From Nitrospira sp. (GTDB lineage: Bacteria; Nitrospirota; Nitrospiria; Nitrospirales; Nitrospiraceae), in assembly GCA_016715825.1 (NCBI GenBank), contig JADJXO010000002.1:62001-126000 (forward strand): a DNA stretch of 64,000 bases. The letters are read 5' to 3'. Position numbers and translations under genes: made by a program. Within the stretch, counting starts at the first letter, position 1; every line of letters begins with the position of its first letter. Under the pieces are notes generated by a model. It did not search any database, was not told the origin of the DNA, and saw only the letters and a program-made list of their open reading frames with translations. Shown one piece after another: positions 8,257 to 16,885 of this stretch.

Positions 8257-10443
8257 TCAGGGTTTCTCTAACGACGCCAACTGTGTAAGCCTGTCTTTCG
8301 CTATCTGAAGTTCCTCATCCGTCAGAAGGAATCCACCGAACCGAGCTCTGCAGTAAAGCTCCGTGATTGAGGCTACAGCGGAATTGGCTTCACCCCATCT
8401 CCTGTGGGTGACATGAACTAACTCCCACGGCGTGGTGCCGGCTGCCTTTGCGATGCCGTTGTCGGCCAGACGTGCAAGCATCTGTTTATAGAGCTCGACG
8501 ATACGCTGCTCTTGCGGTGTGATCTTCTTATCGACACGTATCCTACCCTTGATTCCTTTCATGCCCAGCCAGAGCAGAATGATGAGAAGAAGAACCGTAC
8601 CACCAACAATGGCCGCCTGTGGCTGAATGCTACCTCGGAAAAGCTGATCGGGAATCATCCAGAGCAGTCGAGTGAAGGGACTAAGGATGGTGGCCAGGGA
8701 GTCGAGGGTTCTATGGCCGACCGATTTCCCACCGGCTTTCAATTCTCGAACGACAGCCAGTTGATCACCCGCGCTGTATTGGACAAAAAACCTGTTCCAC
8801 TGCAGTTTGACGCTGTCCACAATGCGTCCTAAGGCCTGCCATGCAGGATATTCGTTTCTGACGACTTCATTGGACGGCGGGGTCGGATCCATCATGATCC
8901 AACCGGAATGCGGCAGGTTCACCTCGACCCATGCATGGGCATCCTGCTGGCGCACCACGTAGTAGTTCCCATACTCATTCCATTCCGTGGCCAGAAATCC
9001 CGTAACGAGCCGGGCCGGAATTCCTACCATCCGCAGCATGATCACCATAGCCGTCGCATAGTGCTCGCAATACCCTGTTTTACGAATGAAGAGAAATTCT
9101 TCAAGCGGCCGATCCAAGCCTGCAAGCGGCGCATCCAAACTATACCGATAGTTGCGAGTCAGGTATGTCTGAATGGCATGTGCTTTTTCATACGGGCCGG
9201 CTTGGGAGCGTGTAATGTCCTCTGATAATCTCCCGATTCGTTCGGACTGATAGGGGAGGTGCAAGAAATGTCTGGCGAATGATTCTGGGTACAACGGCGC
9301 ATCGGACCCAAGATCGGCCGGGAGCAGGGGATTGGATCGCGACACGACGGAGTATTCGATACGGGAGGCGCTAGGAAAGGGAAGATATACTGACCCCGCT
9401 AAATCCGACTGGACCACCGGAAATTTTCCGCTGATTCGTTCAACAAAGGGTGCGGCAAAGAGGACGGCTGTATCGAGCGATTCCAGGATGATGTTCTGCT
9501 GGATGGTGTCACCAAGCTTTAACCCCGCCGAACCTTGCTGCCCACGGATGAGAAACGTCCCGGGATGTTCTTCGTTCAAGTTCCGCCTGTAGCCCAATCG
9601 ATTCGTCCACGATTTGCCGTCATATTGATCGAAGGCGAGCCCTCGCACATACAACCGGTCCAAGGAGTGGGGTTCCTGATGTGTTACCTCGATCCGCATC
9701 ACGACACTGGGATCGCGTTTGATTGGTCCGATCGCACCCAAGTTGACCGTCTCGGAAAAACCAGACGTCCGAATATTCTCCCCAAACCCTTTGTGATAAA
9801 AGCCCGCACTGAGTCGAGGAATCGTAAAGAATATCGCCACGGTCATCCCGAAACAAACCAGCGCGAGTCCGTTTGCAAGCCAAAAGAGCTGAGGCGTGAC
9901 TCGACCTGGCGACTCAACCTGAACAGAGGGAGCACTCGCCAGCGAGACGCTTTTGTCCCCGGCACTCTTCGTAATCTGGAACAGGATCAGCGTCCATACC
10001 CCTGCTACGAGATAGAGCAGAAAAATCGGGAGGTACCAGAGATCCGTTGTGATGGACCCTGATGCCAAAATGGCAACGAGACTGATGGCATAGAGATGGA
10101 GATAGTCCCGGCGTTGCCTGAGGTTGAACAGCTTAGTGACCATAAGGATCATGAGAAAATGAATGCCCGCCGGCAGGAGTTCGCCTGACACCAAAAACAA
10201 GTCCACCCAAAACCCCAGAAACCCGATGATGACCAGAAGGTTCCAGCCAGCGGGTGAAAACAGCCCATGCGGCATCAGATGCACGATGGGCCCGGCTGCT
10301 ACGTGTCGAACGAGCACAATGATCAGGGCCGCCCCGGTGAAGACCGCCAGCCAGGCAGGCAACCCCGAACCGAGTGTCAGTCCGATGAATGATACCGCCG
10401 CCAATAGAATTGACGTCAGACGAAGGGCCTGGCTATACGCCAT
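8257..10443 (-). CDS. Transglutaminase-like TgpA family membrane protein
   Basis: This 728-residue protein has an N-terminal block of hydrophobic helices (about residues 1-230, the DUF3488 region) and then a periplasmic transglutaminase-like domain. The catalytic triad is visible: Cys459 in TGYCEHYA, His503 in DAHAWVEV and Asp519 in MMDPTPP. One more hydrophobic helix (around residue 610) precedes a C-terminal DUF4129-type cytoplasmic tail. TgpA proteins are linked to cell-envelope processes, but their substrates are largely unknown. The gene is last in a moxR-DUF58-tgpA operon and overlaps the DUF58 gene by 11 bases, implying translational coupling. Confidence 0.92.
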   Translation of the reverse strand: MAYSQALRLTSILLAAVSFIGLTLGSGLPAWLAVFTGAALIIVLVRHVAAGPIVHLMPHGLFSPAGWNLLVIIGFLGFWVDLFLVSGELLPAGIHFLMILMVTKLFNLRQRRDYLHLYAISLVAILASGSITTDLWYLPIFLLYLVAGVWTLILFQITKSAGDKSVSLASAPSVQVESPGRVTPQLFWLANGLALVCFGMTVAIFFTIPRLSAGFYHKGFGENIRTSGFSETVNLGAIGPIKRDPSVVMRIEVTHQEPHSLDRLYVRGLAFDQYDGKSWTNRLGYRRNLNEEHPGTFLIRGQQGSAGLKLGDTIQQNIILESLDTAVLFAAPFVERISGKFPVVQSDLAGSVYLPFPSASRIEYSVVSRSNPLLPADLGSDAPLYPESFARHFLHLPYQSERIGRLSEDITRSQAGPYEKAHAIQTYLTRNYRYSLDAPLAGLDRPLEEFLFIRKTGYCEHYATAMVIMLRMVGIPARLVTGFLATEWNEYGNYYVVRQQDAHAWVEVNLPHSGWIMMDPTPPSNEVVRNEYPAWQALGRIVDSVKLQWNRFFVQYSAGDQLAVVRELKAGGKSVGHRTLDSLATILSPFTRLLWMIPDQLFRGSIQPQAAIVGGTVLLLIILLWLGMKGIKGRIRVDKKITPQEQRIVELYKQMLARLADNGIAKAAGTTPWELVHVTHRRWGEANSAVASITELYCRARFGGFLLTDEELQIAKDRLTQLASLEKP

Positions 10444-11581
10444 GGACTCCTCCGATGACGGGCTGACCGTTGATCAGGATCGTCGGGTGATCTGGCTGCA
10501 TATCTGTAATTCCACCCCACGACTGCACCACGATCTCCGTCCCTCCCTCGCCTTCGGAGTCCTCGACCTGATAGTGGTCACTCGCATCGACTCCTTCGGT
10601 CGGCACACATCGTTCACAGAGCGCGAGCATCCGCAGCAGGTCGTAGAGGTGGGCGTCGCCTTGACTGAATTCGGAGCAGGACGACCCCACGATGAGCCGA
10701 ACGAGGTAGCCCCGGTGCGACACGTGCTGAACCAGAGACGCAGCCATGGAGACCGCTTGCTCAAATGCCGCATCGTGGCTTGCGGGAACGGCGGTCGGCA
10801 GCCGAATGGTCGCTCGGCGCTGTTCTTCGGCTTCGGTCTCTCGGACCGTCAACTGCGACGTGCGCGCGGTCGTCGGCCAATGGATGTTCCGAGAGTCATC
10901 TCCGGCATGGTACAGGCGCAGGTTATACAGATCGCTCCCATGGCCCCGGCGATGAAGGGCCTGCTCTTGGCCGGCGTTCATGAGACCTCGGAGCAGAGTC
11001 TCACTCAGCGGCGTGATCTCCGGATACACAATGACCGTACCCTCCACTTGGTACAACGCCTTCTTCATGAATAGTCCAAAGGGGAATTCCGTCGCAACGC
11101 GAACCCCTTCAAAATGTAACCTCCCACGTCGCCGTGCCAGAAACGGATACGATACCAACCGGCTGGCACCGGCCGGCAAGTGGTGAAGAGTGACTCCGCG
11201 ATCCAGATCATGACCGTCACTGATATCGACGATCACCAGAGAATAACTGGGAAGACTCGATTTTCGGTTCTTCACCACCAGCGTGGCCGTCACCGGGTGA
11301 TTGACCATGATGAGATCGGGAAGATGGCGGTGAAATTCCAGCCGTCGCAGGCAGTATTCCGCGACGATCCCTGAGATCAAAATCAGACTCAGCATCATAG
11401 CGAGGGGGAGATAGAACAGATTGTTCCCGGTATTGATGGCAGCAATACCGATCGCGAGGGTAAAGATCAAGAACTGAAGGCCTTCGGACGTGACCCGTGT
11501 GGACCGGTGGCGAAACGATCGGCGCACATAGACGGGTAATTGAAGCGGCATATTCCACCAGCTCCATGCCGACCAGCTCAT
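10433..11581 (-). CDS. DUF58 domain protein
   Basis: 382 residues with two hydrophobic helices near the N-terminus (about 30-75) and the DUF58 core. The motif GHGSDLYNLRLYHAGDDSRNIHW, shown here split as GHGSDLYNLRLYHAGDD then SRNIHW, is the family hallmark (residues about 195-215). DUF58 proteins accompany MoxR ATPases and often carry a von Willebrand-like fold. The combination is thought to act as a chaperone or assembly module. It lies 12 bases downstream of moxR and overlaps the transglutaminase gene. Confidence 0.9.
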   Translation of the reverse strand: MSWSAWSWWNMPLQLPVYVRRSFRHRSTRVTSEGLQFLIFTLAIGIAAINTGNNLFYLPLAMMLSLILISGIVAEYCLRRLEFHRHLPDLIMVNHPVTATLVVKNRKSSLPSYSLVIVDISDGHDLDRGVTLHHLPAGASRLVSYPFLARRRGRLHFEGVRVATEFPFGLFMKKALYQVEGTVIVYPEITPLSETLLRGLMNAGQEQALHRRGHGSDLYNLRLYHAGDDSRNIHWPTTARTSQLTVRETEAEEQRRATIRLPTAVPASHDAAFEQAVSMAASLVQHVSHRGYLVRLIVGSSCSEFSQGDAHLYDLLRMLALCERCVPTEGVDASDHYQVEDSEGEGGTEIVVQSWGGITDMQPDHPTILINGQPVIGGVHGV

Positions 11582-11593
11582 GTCAGGAGCGCG

Positions 11594-12535
11594 TTAGACA
11601 GGGACTGGAATCGACTCCACTAAATCCTGGATGATCTGCTCGGCCTGTTCCGAGCTTCGCTGGCGTGAACCCTGTGCACGGGCCACCATGATGCGATGAG
11701 ACAACACGATGGGGGCTAACTCCTTCACATCGTCCGGCAGGCAATAGGTCCGACCGCGAACAAACGAGAGCGCCTTGGCCGCCCGGCTTAACGCCAGCGC
11801 GCCGCGCGTACTCACGCCTAAGGATAAGAGATCCGACTGTCTTGTACTCTGGACAATGGCAAGGAGGTAGTCGGTGATGCTCTCTTCCATACGAACCCTA
11901 TCGACCTGGCCCTGCAACTCAAGGACATCCTGTGCTGTAAGCAATGGGCAGAGCTGTTCAGCCGGATGCAATGATTGCGGGCGTTCCAACACCTTTCGCT
12001 CTTCTTCAGGCGTCGGGTATCCGATACGAAGCCGCATGAGAAAGCGATCGAGTTGCGATTCTGGAAGCGGAAATGTCCCATGATATTCTGAGGGGTTCTG
12101 GGTCGCGATGACCATGAAGGGCTGGCTTAATGGGTAGGTCTTATTGTCGAACGAAATCTGCGCCTCGCTCATCGCTTCCAGGAGACTACTCTGAGTTTTC
12201 GGCGTCGTTCGATTGATTTCATCAGCCAGGACGATGTTGGCGAAGATCGGACCTGGGATGAACTCAAACGCCTGTTTCTGGCGATTAAAAATTGACACAC
12301 CGACGATGTCCGACGGTAACAGATCACTCGTGAACTGAACCCGTTTGAAGGAGCAATCTAGTGACCGGGCCAAACTATGGGCCAACGTCGTTTTCCCGAC
12401 CCCGGGGACGTCCTCCAGGAGCAGATGTCCTCGAGCCAAAAGGGCGACGACGCTCATCTCGATGACATGAGGTTTCCCTTTGATAACCTGGGCAATATTC
12501 TCCAAGATATCTCGAATGGTCGGTGGTGAATTCAT
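11594..12535 (-). CDS. MoxR family AAA+ ATPase
   Basis: 313 residues. The Walker A motif GVGKTT lies at about residues 45-50 and the Walker B motif LADEINR around 103-109. The sensor region TQNPSEYHGTFPLPESQ-LDRF follows. This is the standard MoxR/RavA-type AAA ATPase, which with DUF58 partners is proposed to insert cofactors or remodel envelope complexes. It is the first gene of the operon with the DUF58 and transglutaminase genes. I see no clear ribosome binding site, but the start agrees with the family. Confidence 0.93.
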   Translation of the reverse strand: MNSPPTIRDILENIAQVIKGKPHVIEMSVVALLARGHLLLEDVPGVGKTTLAHSLARSLDCSFKRVQFTSDLLPSDIVGVSIFNRQKQAFEFIPGPIFANIVLADEINRTTPKTQSSLLEAMSEAQISFDNKTYPLSQPFMVIATQNPSEYHGTFPLPESQLDRFLMRLRIGYPTPEEERKVLERPQSLHPAEQLCPLLTAQDVLELQGQVDRVRMEESITDYLLAIVQSTRQSDLLSLGVSTRGALALSRAAKALSFVRGRTYCLPDDVKELAPIVLSHRIMVARAQGSRQRSSEQAEQIIQDLVESIPVPV

Positions 12536-12937
12536 ATTGGGACTAGCGTGCGGGAGATCGCTGTAGAAAGACTCGGTGATCGGACACGGTCAAAGTCTAA
12601 CAAGAGGTCTAAGATCGGTCAATTATTCATGTTTTTTGTGCCGCTCAGGTTGCGGACCGAGATCGCTATGCTGGAACGAGGGTGACCATCCAGGGCGGAC
12701 CCTCTTCGCTCATGGCAGAGAACTTACGCGCGGTACTACTCGCAGGAACTCCCAGGAAGATGGCTCTTCGGCGGATTCGGATGTAGCGGAACTCAGCGAG
12801 CGGATCAGGAGTTATGGAACATGCGCAGACGCGTGTGGCACCATATGGATGGTATCTGTGATCTGAGCATAGTCGCATGGAAACTTCATGGTCAATCAGC
12901 TTGTTCGTAATCCAACCGGTATGGTAGGAGTGGTCTC
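12536..12937. other. Intergenic region between moxR and chaN
   Basis: About 400 bases separating divergent genes. It should contain both promoters; I could not assign them with confidence. Around 12680-12790 one plus-strand frame reads like protein (AENLRAVLLAGTPRKMALRR) but is closed by a stop and lacks a proper start, so it could be a decayed gene end or chance. Confidence 0.4.
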
Positions 12938-13948
12938 ATGTACATCCCATTCAGCCCCATTGTTTTTGAACATTGGCGATCCGTCGCCACACTGAGTCTA
13001 TCCGTCTTCCTGCTGGTGTTCCCAAGCGGATGCGCGATGGAGCGTGGGGGCGGCCCTGGTCCCAATCTGCAGATCGGATGGCAGCCCTGGGAAATCCTAG
13101 ACACCCGAACCGGTCAGGTCATCTCGTTTCCCGACTTGATAAAAGACTTGGAACAGCAGGACATCATCTATCTAGGAGAAGAACACCACAACCCCCACCA
13201 CATCGAAGCGGCCTTGAAGGTGCTGACGCAATTGGTTGAGGATGGGATTGAACCCACTATCGGCATGGAGATGTTCGGGTGGGATGGTCAAGCGGCTCTG
13301 GACAGCTATGTTTCGACCACCCAACCTGTCACGAATGAGTTTTTGGAACAGGTGCGTTGGAAACAAAATTGGGGTGGCGCTTTTGAAGATTACGTGCCCT
13401 TGCTCACATTCGCCCGCGACCGACATGTATCCGTCCGTGCCATGAACCCACCCAAGCCATTGATTCGCCATGTCGTGAAACTCGGGCTCGATCAGGCCAA
13501 ACAGGATCCTGAATGGGCTACATGGGGGCTTGATCAAGAAGAGATTGTCGACGATCCCGCCTATCGCGAGAAGATCTTCGATCAACTCCAGCGGTGCCAT
13601 GGAGGGTCCCCGGAGCACTATCGCACTATGTACGAAGCATCCATGGTACGCGACGAAGGTATGGCCAAGACGCTGGTCCTGAGGGAAGAAGAGCTCCGCC
13701 GCGATCAAACCGGTACCCGTCGCATAATCGTAAGCTACACCGGAGCCGGCCACGTCCAATACGGACTTCCTGTGCCGAAGCGCGTCGCGAGGCGGCTGGA
13801 CGGAGAGGTCAAACAGGCGACGATCTATCTGCTCTCTTTTGACTCGAGTAAAGCTGGGGACGTGCGCTCGCTCATCCAAGAACCCATCGCGGACTACATT
13901 TGGCTGACGCCGATGGACAAGGCACGCTCTGTTAAGCCCTGCCGGTAG
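12938..13948 (+). CDS. ChaN family lipoprotein
   Basis: 336 residues. A signal peptide ends in a lipobox with Cys32 (LLVFPSGC). The body contains IIYLGEEHHNPHHIEAAL and IGMEMFGWDGQ, and later YTGAGHVQYGLP. These are the conserved histidine and glutamate motifs of ChaN-like proteins of the Tiki/EreA superfamily. Campylobacter ChaN binds haem, so an iron or haem role is possible but unproven here. The ATG has a TAGGAG site seven bases upstream. It is probably monocistronic. Confidence 0.88.
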   Translation: MYIPFSPIVFEHWRSVATLSLSVFLLVFPSGCAMERGGGPGPNLQIGWQPWEILDTRTGQVISFPDLIKDLEQQDIIYLGEEHHNPHHIEAALKVLTQLVEDGIEPTIGMEMFGWDGQAALDSYVSTTQPVTNEFLEQVRWKQNWGGAFEDYVPLLTFARDRHVSVRAMNPPKPLIRHVVKLGLDQAKQDPEWATWGLDQEEIVDDPAYREKIFDQLQRCHGGSPEHYRTMYEASMVRDEGMAKTLVLREEELRRDQTGTRRIIVSYTGAGHVQYGLPVPKRVARRLDGEVKQATIYLLSFDSSKAGDVRSLIQEPIADYIWLTPMDKARSVKPCR

Positions 13949-14084
13949 AGAATCCCTCCAGCGTTCTATCAGCTCCTGAGGCTGGGGATACCTTCCCACT
14001 CATTATTTAGGCAATACTTGACACCTTTCACTTCGCCCGGCAGACTGGGGCCATCAAAAGCCATGGACTGCTTCGGCATCGACG

Positions 14085-14987
14085 ATGCGAAACAAGATTC
14101 CCTGCAGCGCTGAACGACTCGGCTTGCTGGATCCCCAGATGATCCAAGCGGTCTCGGAAGCGTCGGCCTTTCAAATTGCTCAGCAATACTTAACCGAGAA
14201 TCGGGTCCGGATCGCGGAAGCCGACGATGCCCAGATCACGTCGGCCGTAATCGGTAATGCCGGCCTGTACGAGCAGACCATCCGTCTGAAAGATGGCCAT
14301 CTCCTGTCCAAGTGCTCTTGCACGCTATCGGAAGAACCCATGTGCCGCCACTGCATTGGGGTCCTGCTGGAGTACCATCGATGGTCCCAGCCAAAACCGA
14401 ACGCCGATGCTCCACAAGACTCACCTCCTCCAAATCAGCCAGCTCATTTTGTGAGCAGAAAGACCGCTGGGAACAGCTCATCTATCCCTGAAGTGACATT
14501 GAGTGACGTCGTCAAGCTTATGGAATGGCTTCCATCGGCGACGCTAGCAATCCAGGCACAAGGACAACTTCCGGACCCTCCTCAATATACCTCTCCGGAT
14601 GTTTCGGCTTGGACCCATGCCATTTGCCACTTGGCGGAAGGCCGTCGCACAAGTGATCAAGCCGTCACAAGGCTGAGGGCCGAAATGCGGGATCGGGAAA
14701 CGCATGTGCGACGGGTGACCGAGGAACTCCAAATTTCGATGGACGAGGCGAAGGTCGCACAGATGACAGCCGAGGAATTTCGGCTCAAGATCGCGACCCA
14801 TGAGGATCGGCTCACCAAGGTGGCTCACTTAGCGATCGAAATGGTCGCGTATGAGGAACAAATGCGGTTAGCGACAAGTGATCTGCTCCAGCAGGATTCG
14901 CAGTTCGAAAAGATCGCCGGATCGATCAAAGAACTCGCCCAGACACTCATCGCTACGGCTAAGCCGATGCTGAAAGATTCGGAATGA
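14085..14987 (+). CDS. SWIM zinc-finger protein
   Basis: 300 residues. Cys77 and Cys79, then Cys87 and His89, form the CxC...CxH pattern of a SWIM zinc finger, located in the segment KCSCTLSEEPMCRHC. SWIM fingers bind nucleic acid or proteins and occur in SNF2-type helicase operons; no helicase is adjacent here. The C-terminal third (about 205-280) is strongly helical and charged, probably a coiled coil. The frame opens with ATG without an obvious ribosome binding site. I infer a nucleic-acid-associated role. Confidence 0.75.
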   Translation: MRNKIPCSAERLGLLDPQMIQAVSEASAFQIAQQYLTENRVRIAEADDAQITSAVIGNAGLYEQTIRLKDGHLLSKCSCTLSEEPMCRHCIGVLLEYHRWSQPKPNADAPQDSPPPNQPAHFVSRKTAGNSSSIPEVTLSDVVKLMEWLPSATLAIQAQGQLPDPPQYTSPDVSAWTHAICHLAEGRRTSDQAVTRLRAEMRDRETHVRRVTEELQISMDEAKVAQMTAEEFRLKIATHEDRLTKVAHLAIEMVAYEEQMRLATSDLLQQDSQFEKIAGSIKELAQTLIATAKPMLKDSE

Positions 14988-15093
14988 CCCACCGTGCATG
15001 ACATTCCCCCATATGGATCCCTCTTGCGCCTTCCGATTCAGGTCCAGTAAAATGCGGCTCTCGTTAGATTGTCAGACCTTGGAGGGAGCAACA

Positions 15094-15282
15094 ATGAAGC
15101 GGTTACTTTCGCATGCGAGTGCGATCATGGGTATTCTGTTGGCCCAGGCACTGCCTGTCTTGGCCAATGCGCCAGAGGGCGAAGGACCTCCGGACTATAG
15201 TGGCATTACGGGCTTGTACTATGTGCTGATCGGGGGGATCCTCGCGTACGGCGTCTACGACACGTTCTTCAAGAAGTCATAA
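15094..15282 (+). CDS. Tiny membrane protein, 62 aa
   Basis: Starts at an ATG with GGAGGGAG nine bases upstream, clearly better than the longer in-frame starts. Residues 1-25 form a cleavable-looking signal ending ALPVLANA. After a short polar stretch (PEGEGPPDYS) one transmembrane helix (about 38-57) precedes a KKS end. I recognise no named family. The size and single helix resemble small accessory subunits of membrane complexes, but there is no partner nearby to support this. Confidence 0.7.
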   Translation: MKRLLSHASAIMGILLAQALPVLANAPEGEGPPDYSGITGLYYVLIGGILAYGVYDTFFKKS

Positions 15283-15370
15283 CGATCTCTAGATCTGGCG
15301 TGCGTCCGCTTGCCTGATTTCTTGCCGGTTTCAGCCAGTGATCGAGCATGCGAGTAGACTCTTGGGCCAC

Positions 15371-16048
15371 TCAGGGGTCATGTAGAGGTTTGCTCAACAC
15401 AGGTTTGAGGGCTTTGAGCACCTGCTCCACAATGATTTCATAGCCTTCCTTGGTTGGATGAATACCATCGGCTTGATTCAACGAGGAGGCGCCTCCCACT
15501 CCGTCGAGAAAGAAAGGAATGAGGGCTAAACCATATTCTTGTGCCAGTGCCGGATAGATGGCTTCGAAGCGCGTCGTGTAATCCTGTCCATAGTTCGGTG
15601 GGAGCTTCATGCCGGCCAAGACCACGGTAGCACCGGCTTCTCTCAATCGCTCGATAATCCGTTGCAGGTTATGTTTGACTTGATCGACATCCAGCCCGCG
15701 AAGTCCATCATTCGCCCCTAATTCGAGGATTACCAGCTCGGGCGTATTGTTCAGGATCCACGGCACACGCCTCAATCCGCCGGCCGTGGTGTCTCCGCTG
15801 ACACCGGCATTAATGACTCGATAGGGATATCTGAGATCGTCCAATCTCCGCTGCAGTTGGGCAGGGTAGGCTTCGTTGGCTTGGACCCCAAGCCCGGCCG
15901 TGAGACTGTCCCCGAAGGCCACAATCCGCGGCCTTGTGTCCGATGCAGAAGAAGAGGTCGCATGCACCGCGAAGGGCCACAGGACGAGCATCACTGCGGG
16001 CAACAATATTTCGCGAAATGTTTTTCGCCGTCGCATAATGACACTCAA
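15371..16048 (-). CDS. tesA: Arylesterase / multifunctional lysophospholipase (TesA-like, SGNH hydrolase)
   Basis: A periplasmic GDSL-type esterase. The catalytic serine is in IVAFGDSLTAGLG, the Asn block is LGANDGLRG and the C-terminal Asp-His pair is in DGIHPTKEGY. A signal peptide with the hydrophobic core ILLPAVMLVLWPFAVHA precedes the mature enzyme. I chose the TTG at 16046-16048 because GGAGGGGGAG sits six bases upstream. An ATG at 16036 is also possible; a longer frame to 16096 is less likely. It is divergent from an ABC transporter gene pair of YbbA-YbbP type, the same neighbourhood as tesA in Escherichia coli. Confidence 0.9.
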   Translation of the reverse strand: MSVIMRRRKTFREILLPAVMLVLWPFAVHATSSSASDTRPRIVAFGDSLTAGLGVQANEAYPAQLQRRLDDLRYPYRVINAGVSGDTTAGGLRRVPWILNNTPELVILELGANDGLRGLDVDQVKHNLQRIIERLREAGATVVLAGMKLPPNYGQDYTTRFEAIYPALAQEYGLALIPFFLDGVGGASSLNQADGIHPTKEGYEIIVEQVLKALKPVLSKPLHDP

Positions 16049-16072
16049 CGTTTGCTCCCCCTCCTCGTCCTG

Positions 16073-16078
16073 TATAAT
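16073..16078 (+). promoter_or_regulatory. Candidate -10 box for the ybbA-like operon
   Basis: TATAAT lies 46 bases before the ABC gene start and close behind the tesA start in the other direction. The best -35 candidate upstream is weak, so this is a partial promoter call. Confidence 0.35.
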
Positions 16079-16123
16079 ATCATTCTCTACACACATGAAC
16101 CGAGGGAATGGAATAGGGTTTCA

Positions 16124-16885
16124 ATGATCACCGTGACAAATGTGTCGATGGTCTTGGCTGCGGGAGGGCGTTCGGTCACCATCCTGGACCGTATTAGCTT
16201 TCAAATCCAGGCGAAACAGACGGTTGCAATCGTGGGACCGTCTGGGAGCGGTAAATCGACGCTGCTCGGCTTGATGGCGGGCCTTGATCGGCCGACCAGC
16301 GGATCCATCGAGTTGGACGGATCCGACATCACCACGATGGCTGAAAGCCGGATGGCCCGATTCCGACGAGAAAAGGTGGGCTACATCTTCCAGTCGTTTC
16401 ATCTCATTCCCACACTCACAGCCATAGAGAACGTGGCGATTCCACTCGAGCTCAGCGGGGAGAGTCAGGCCGGTGATCGCGCGGCTGATTTACTTTCCGC
16501 AGTGGGGTTGTCCGATCGCATGGGACATTATCCGGTCCAATTGTCCGGTGGGGAGCAACAGCGAGTGGCCGTGGCTCGCGCCTTTGCCTGTCGTCCGCCG
16601 ATTTTGCTGGCGGATGAACCAACGGGCAACCTCGATAGCACGACCGGCTCTCATATCGTCGAATTGCTGTTGGCTCTCCACCGGGATCACGGGACGACGC
16701 TTGTCCTCGTGACCCACGACACCACGTTGGCCTCTTCAATGCAGCGCGTACTGTCGCTCCGCGATGGGCACCTGGACTCCGATCGCATGTCCTCCGACCC
16801 ATCATTCATCGATGGCAGATCGACTGACTCCCGACGGTCAGACCGATTGTCCCTAACCGCGGCTCCCTTCCAATTCGGCTCATGA
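16124..16885 (+). CDS. ybbA: ABC transporter ATP-binding protein (YbbA/LolD-like)
   Basis: 253 residues from the ATG at 16124. Walker A is GPSGSGKST (38-46), the signature motif is LSGGEQQR and Walker B is ILLADEP. The FQSFHLIPTLTAIENV stretch is typical of the MacB/LolD/YbbA class, which works with FtsX-like permeases in mechanotransmission rather than ordinary transport. The last 35 residues are polar and probably disordered. The end overlaps the permease gene by four bases (ATGA). Confidence 0.94.
   Translation: MITVTNVSMVLAAGGRSVTILDRISFQIQAKQTVAIVGPSGSGKSTLLGLMAGLDRPTSGSIELDGSDITTMAESRMARFRREKVGYIFQSFHLIPTLTAIENVAIPLELSGESQAGDRAADLLSAVGLSDRMGHYPVQLSGGEQQRVAVARAFACRPPILLADEPTGNLDSTTGSHIVELLLALHRDHGTTLVLVTHDTTLASSMQRVLSLRDGHLDSDRMSSDPSFIDGRSTDSRRSDRLSLTAAPFQFGS

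Noticed and set aside
10163..11074. A 303-codon open frame opposite the DUF58 and transglutaminase genes
   Set aside because: No family features and fully covered by two well-recognised genes on the other strand.
12666..12878. Possible remnant gene between moxR and chaN
   Set aside because: A short stretch reads like protein, but no start, ribosome binding site or recognisable family is present; chance is as likely.
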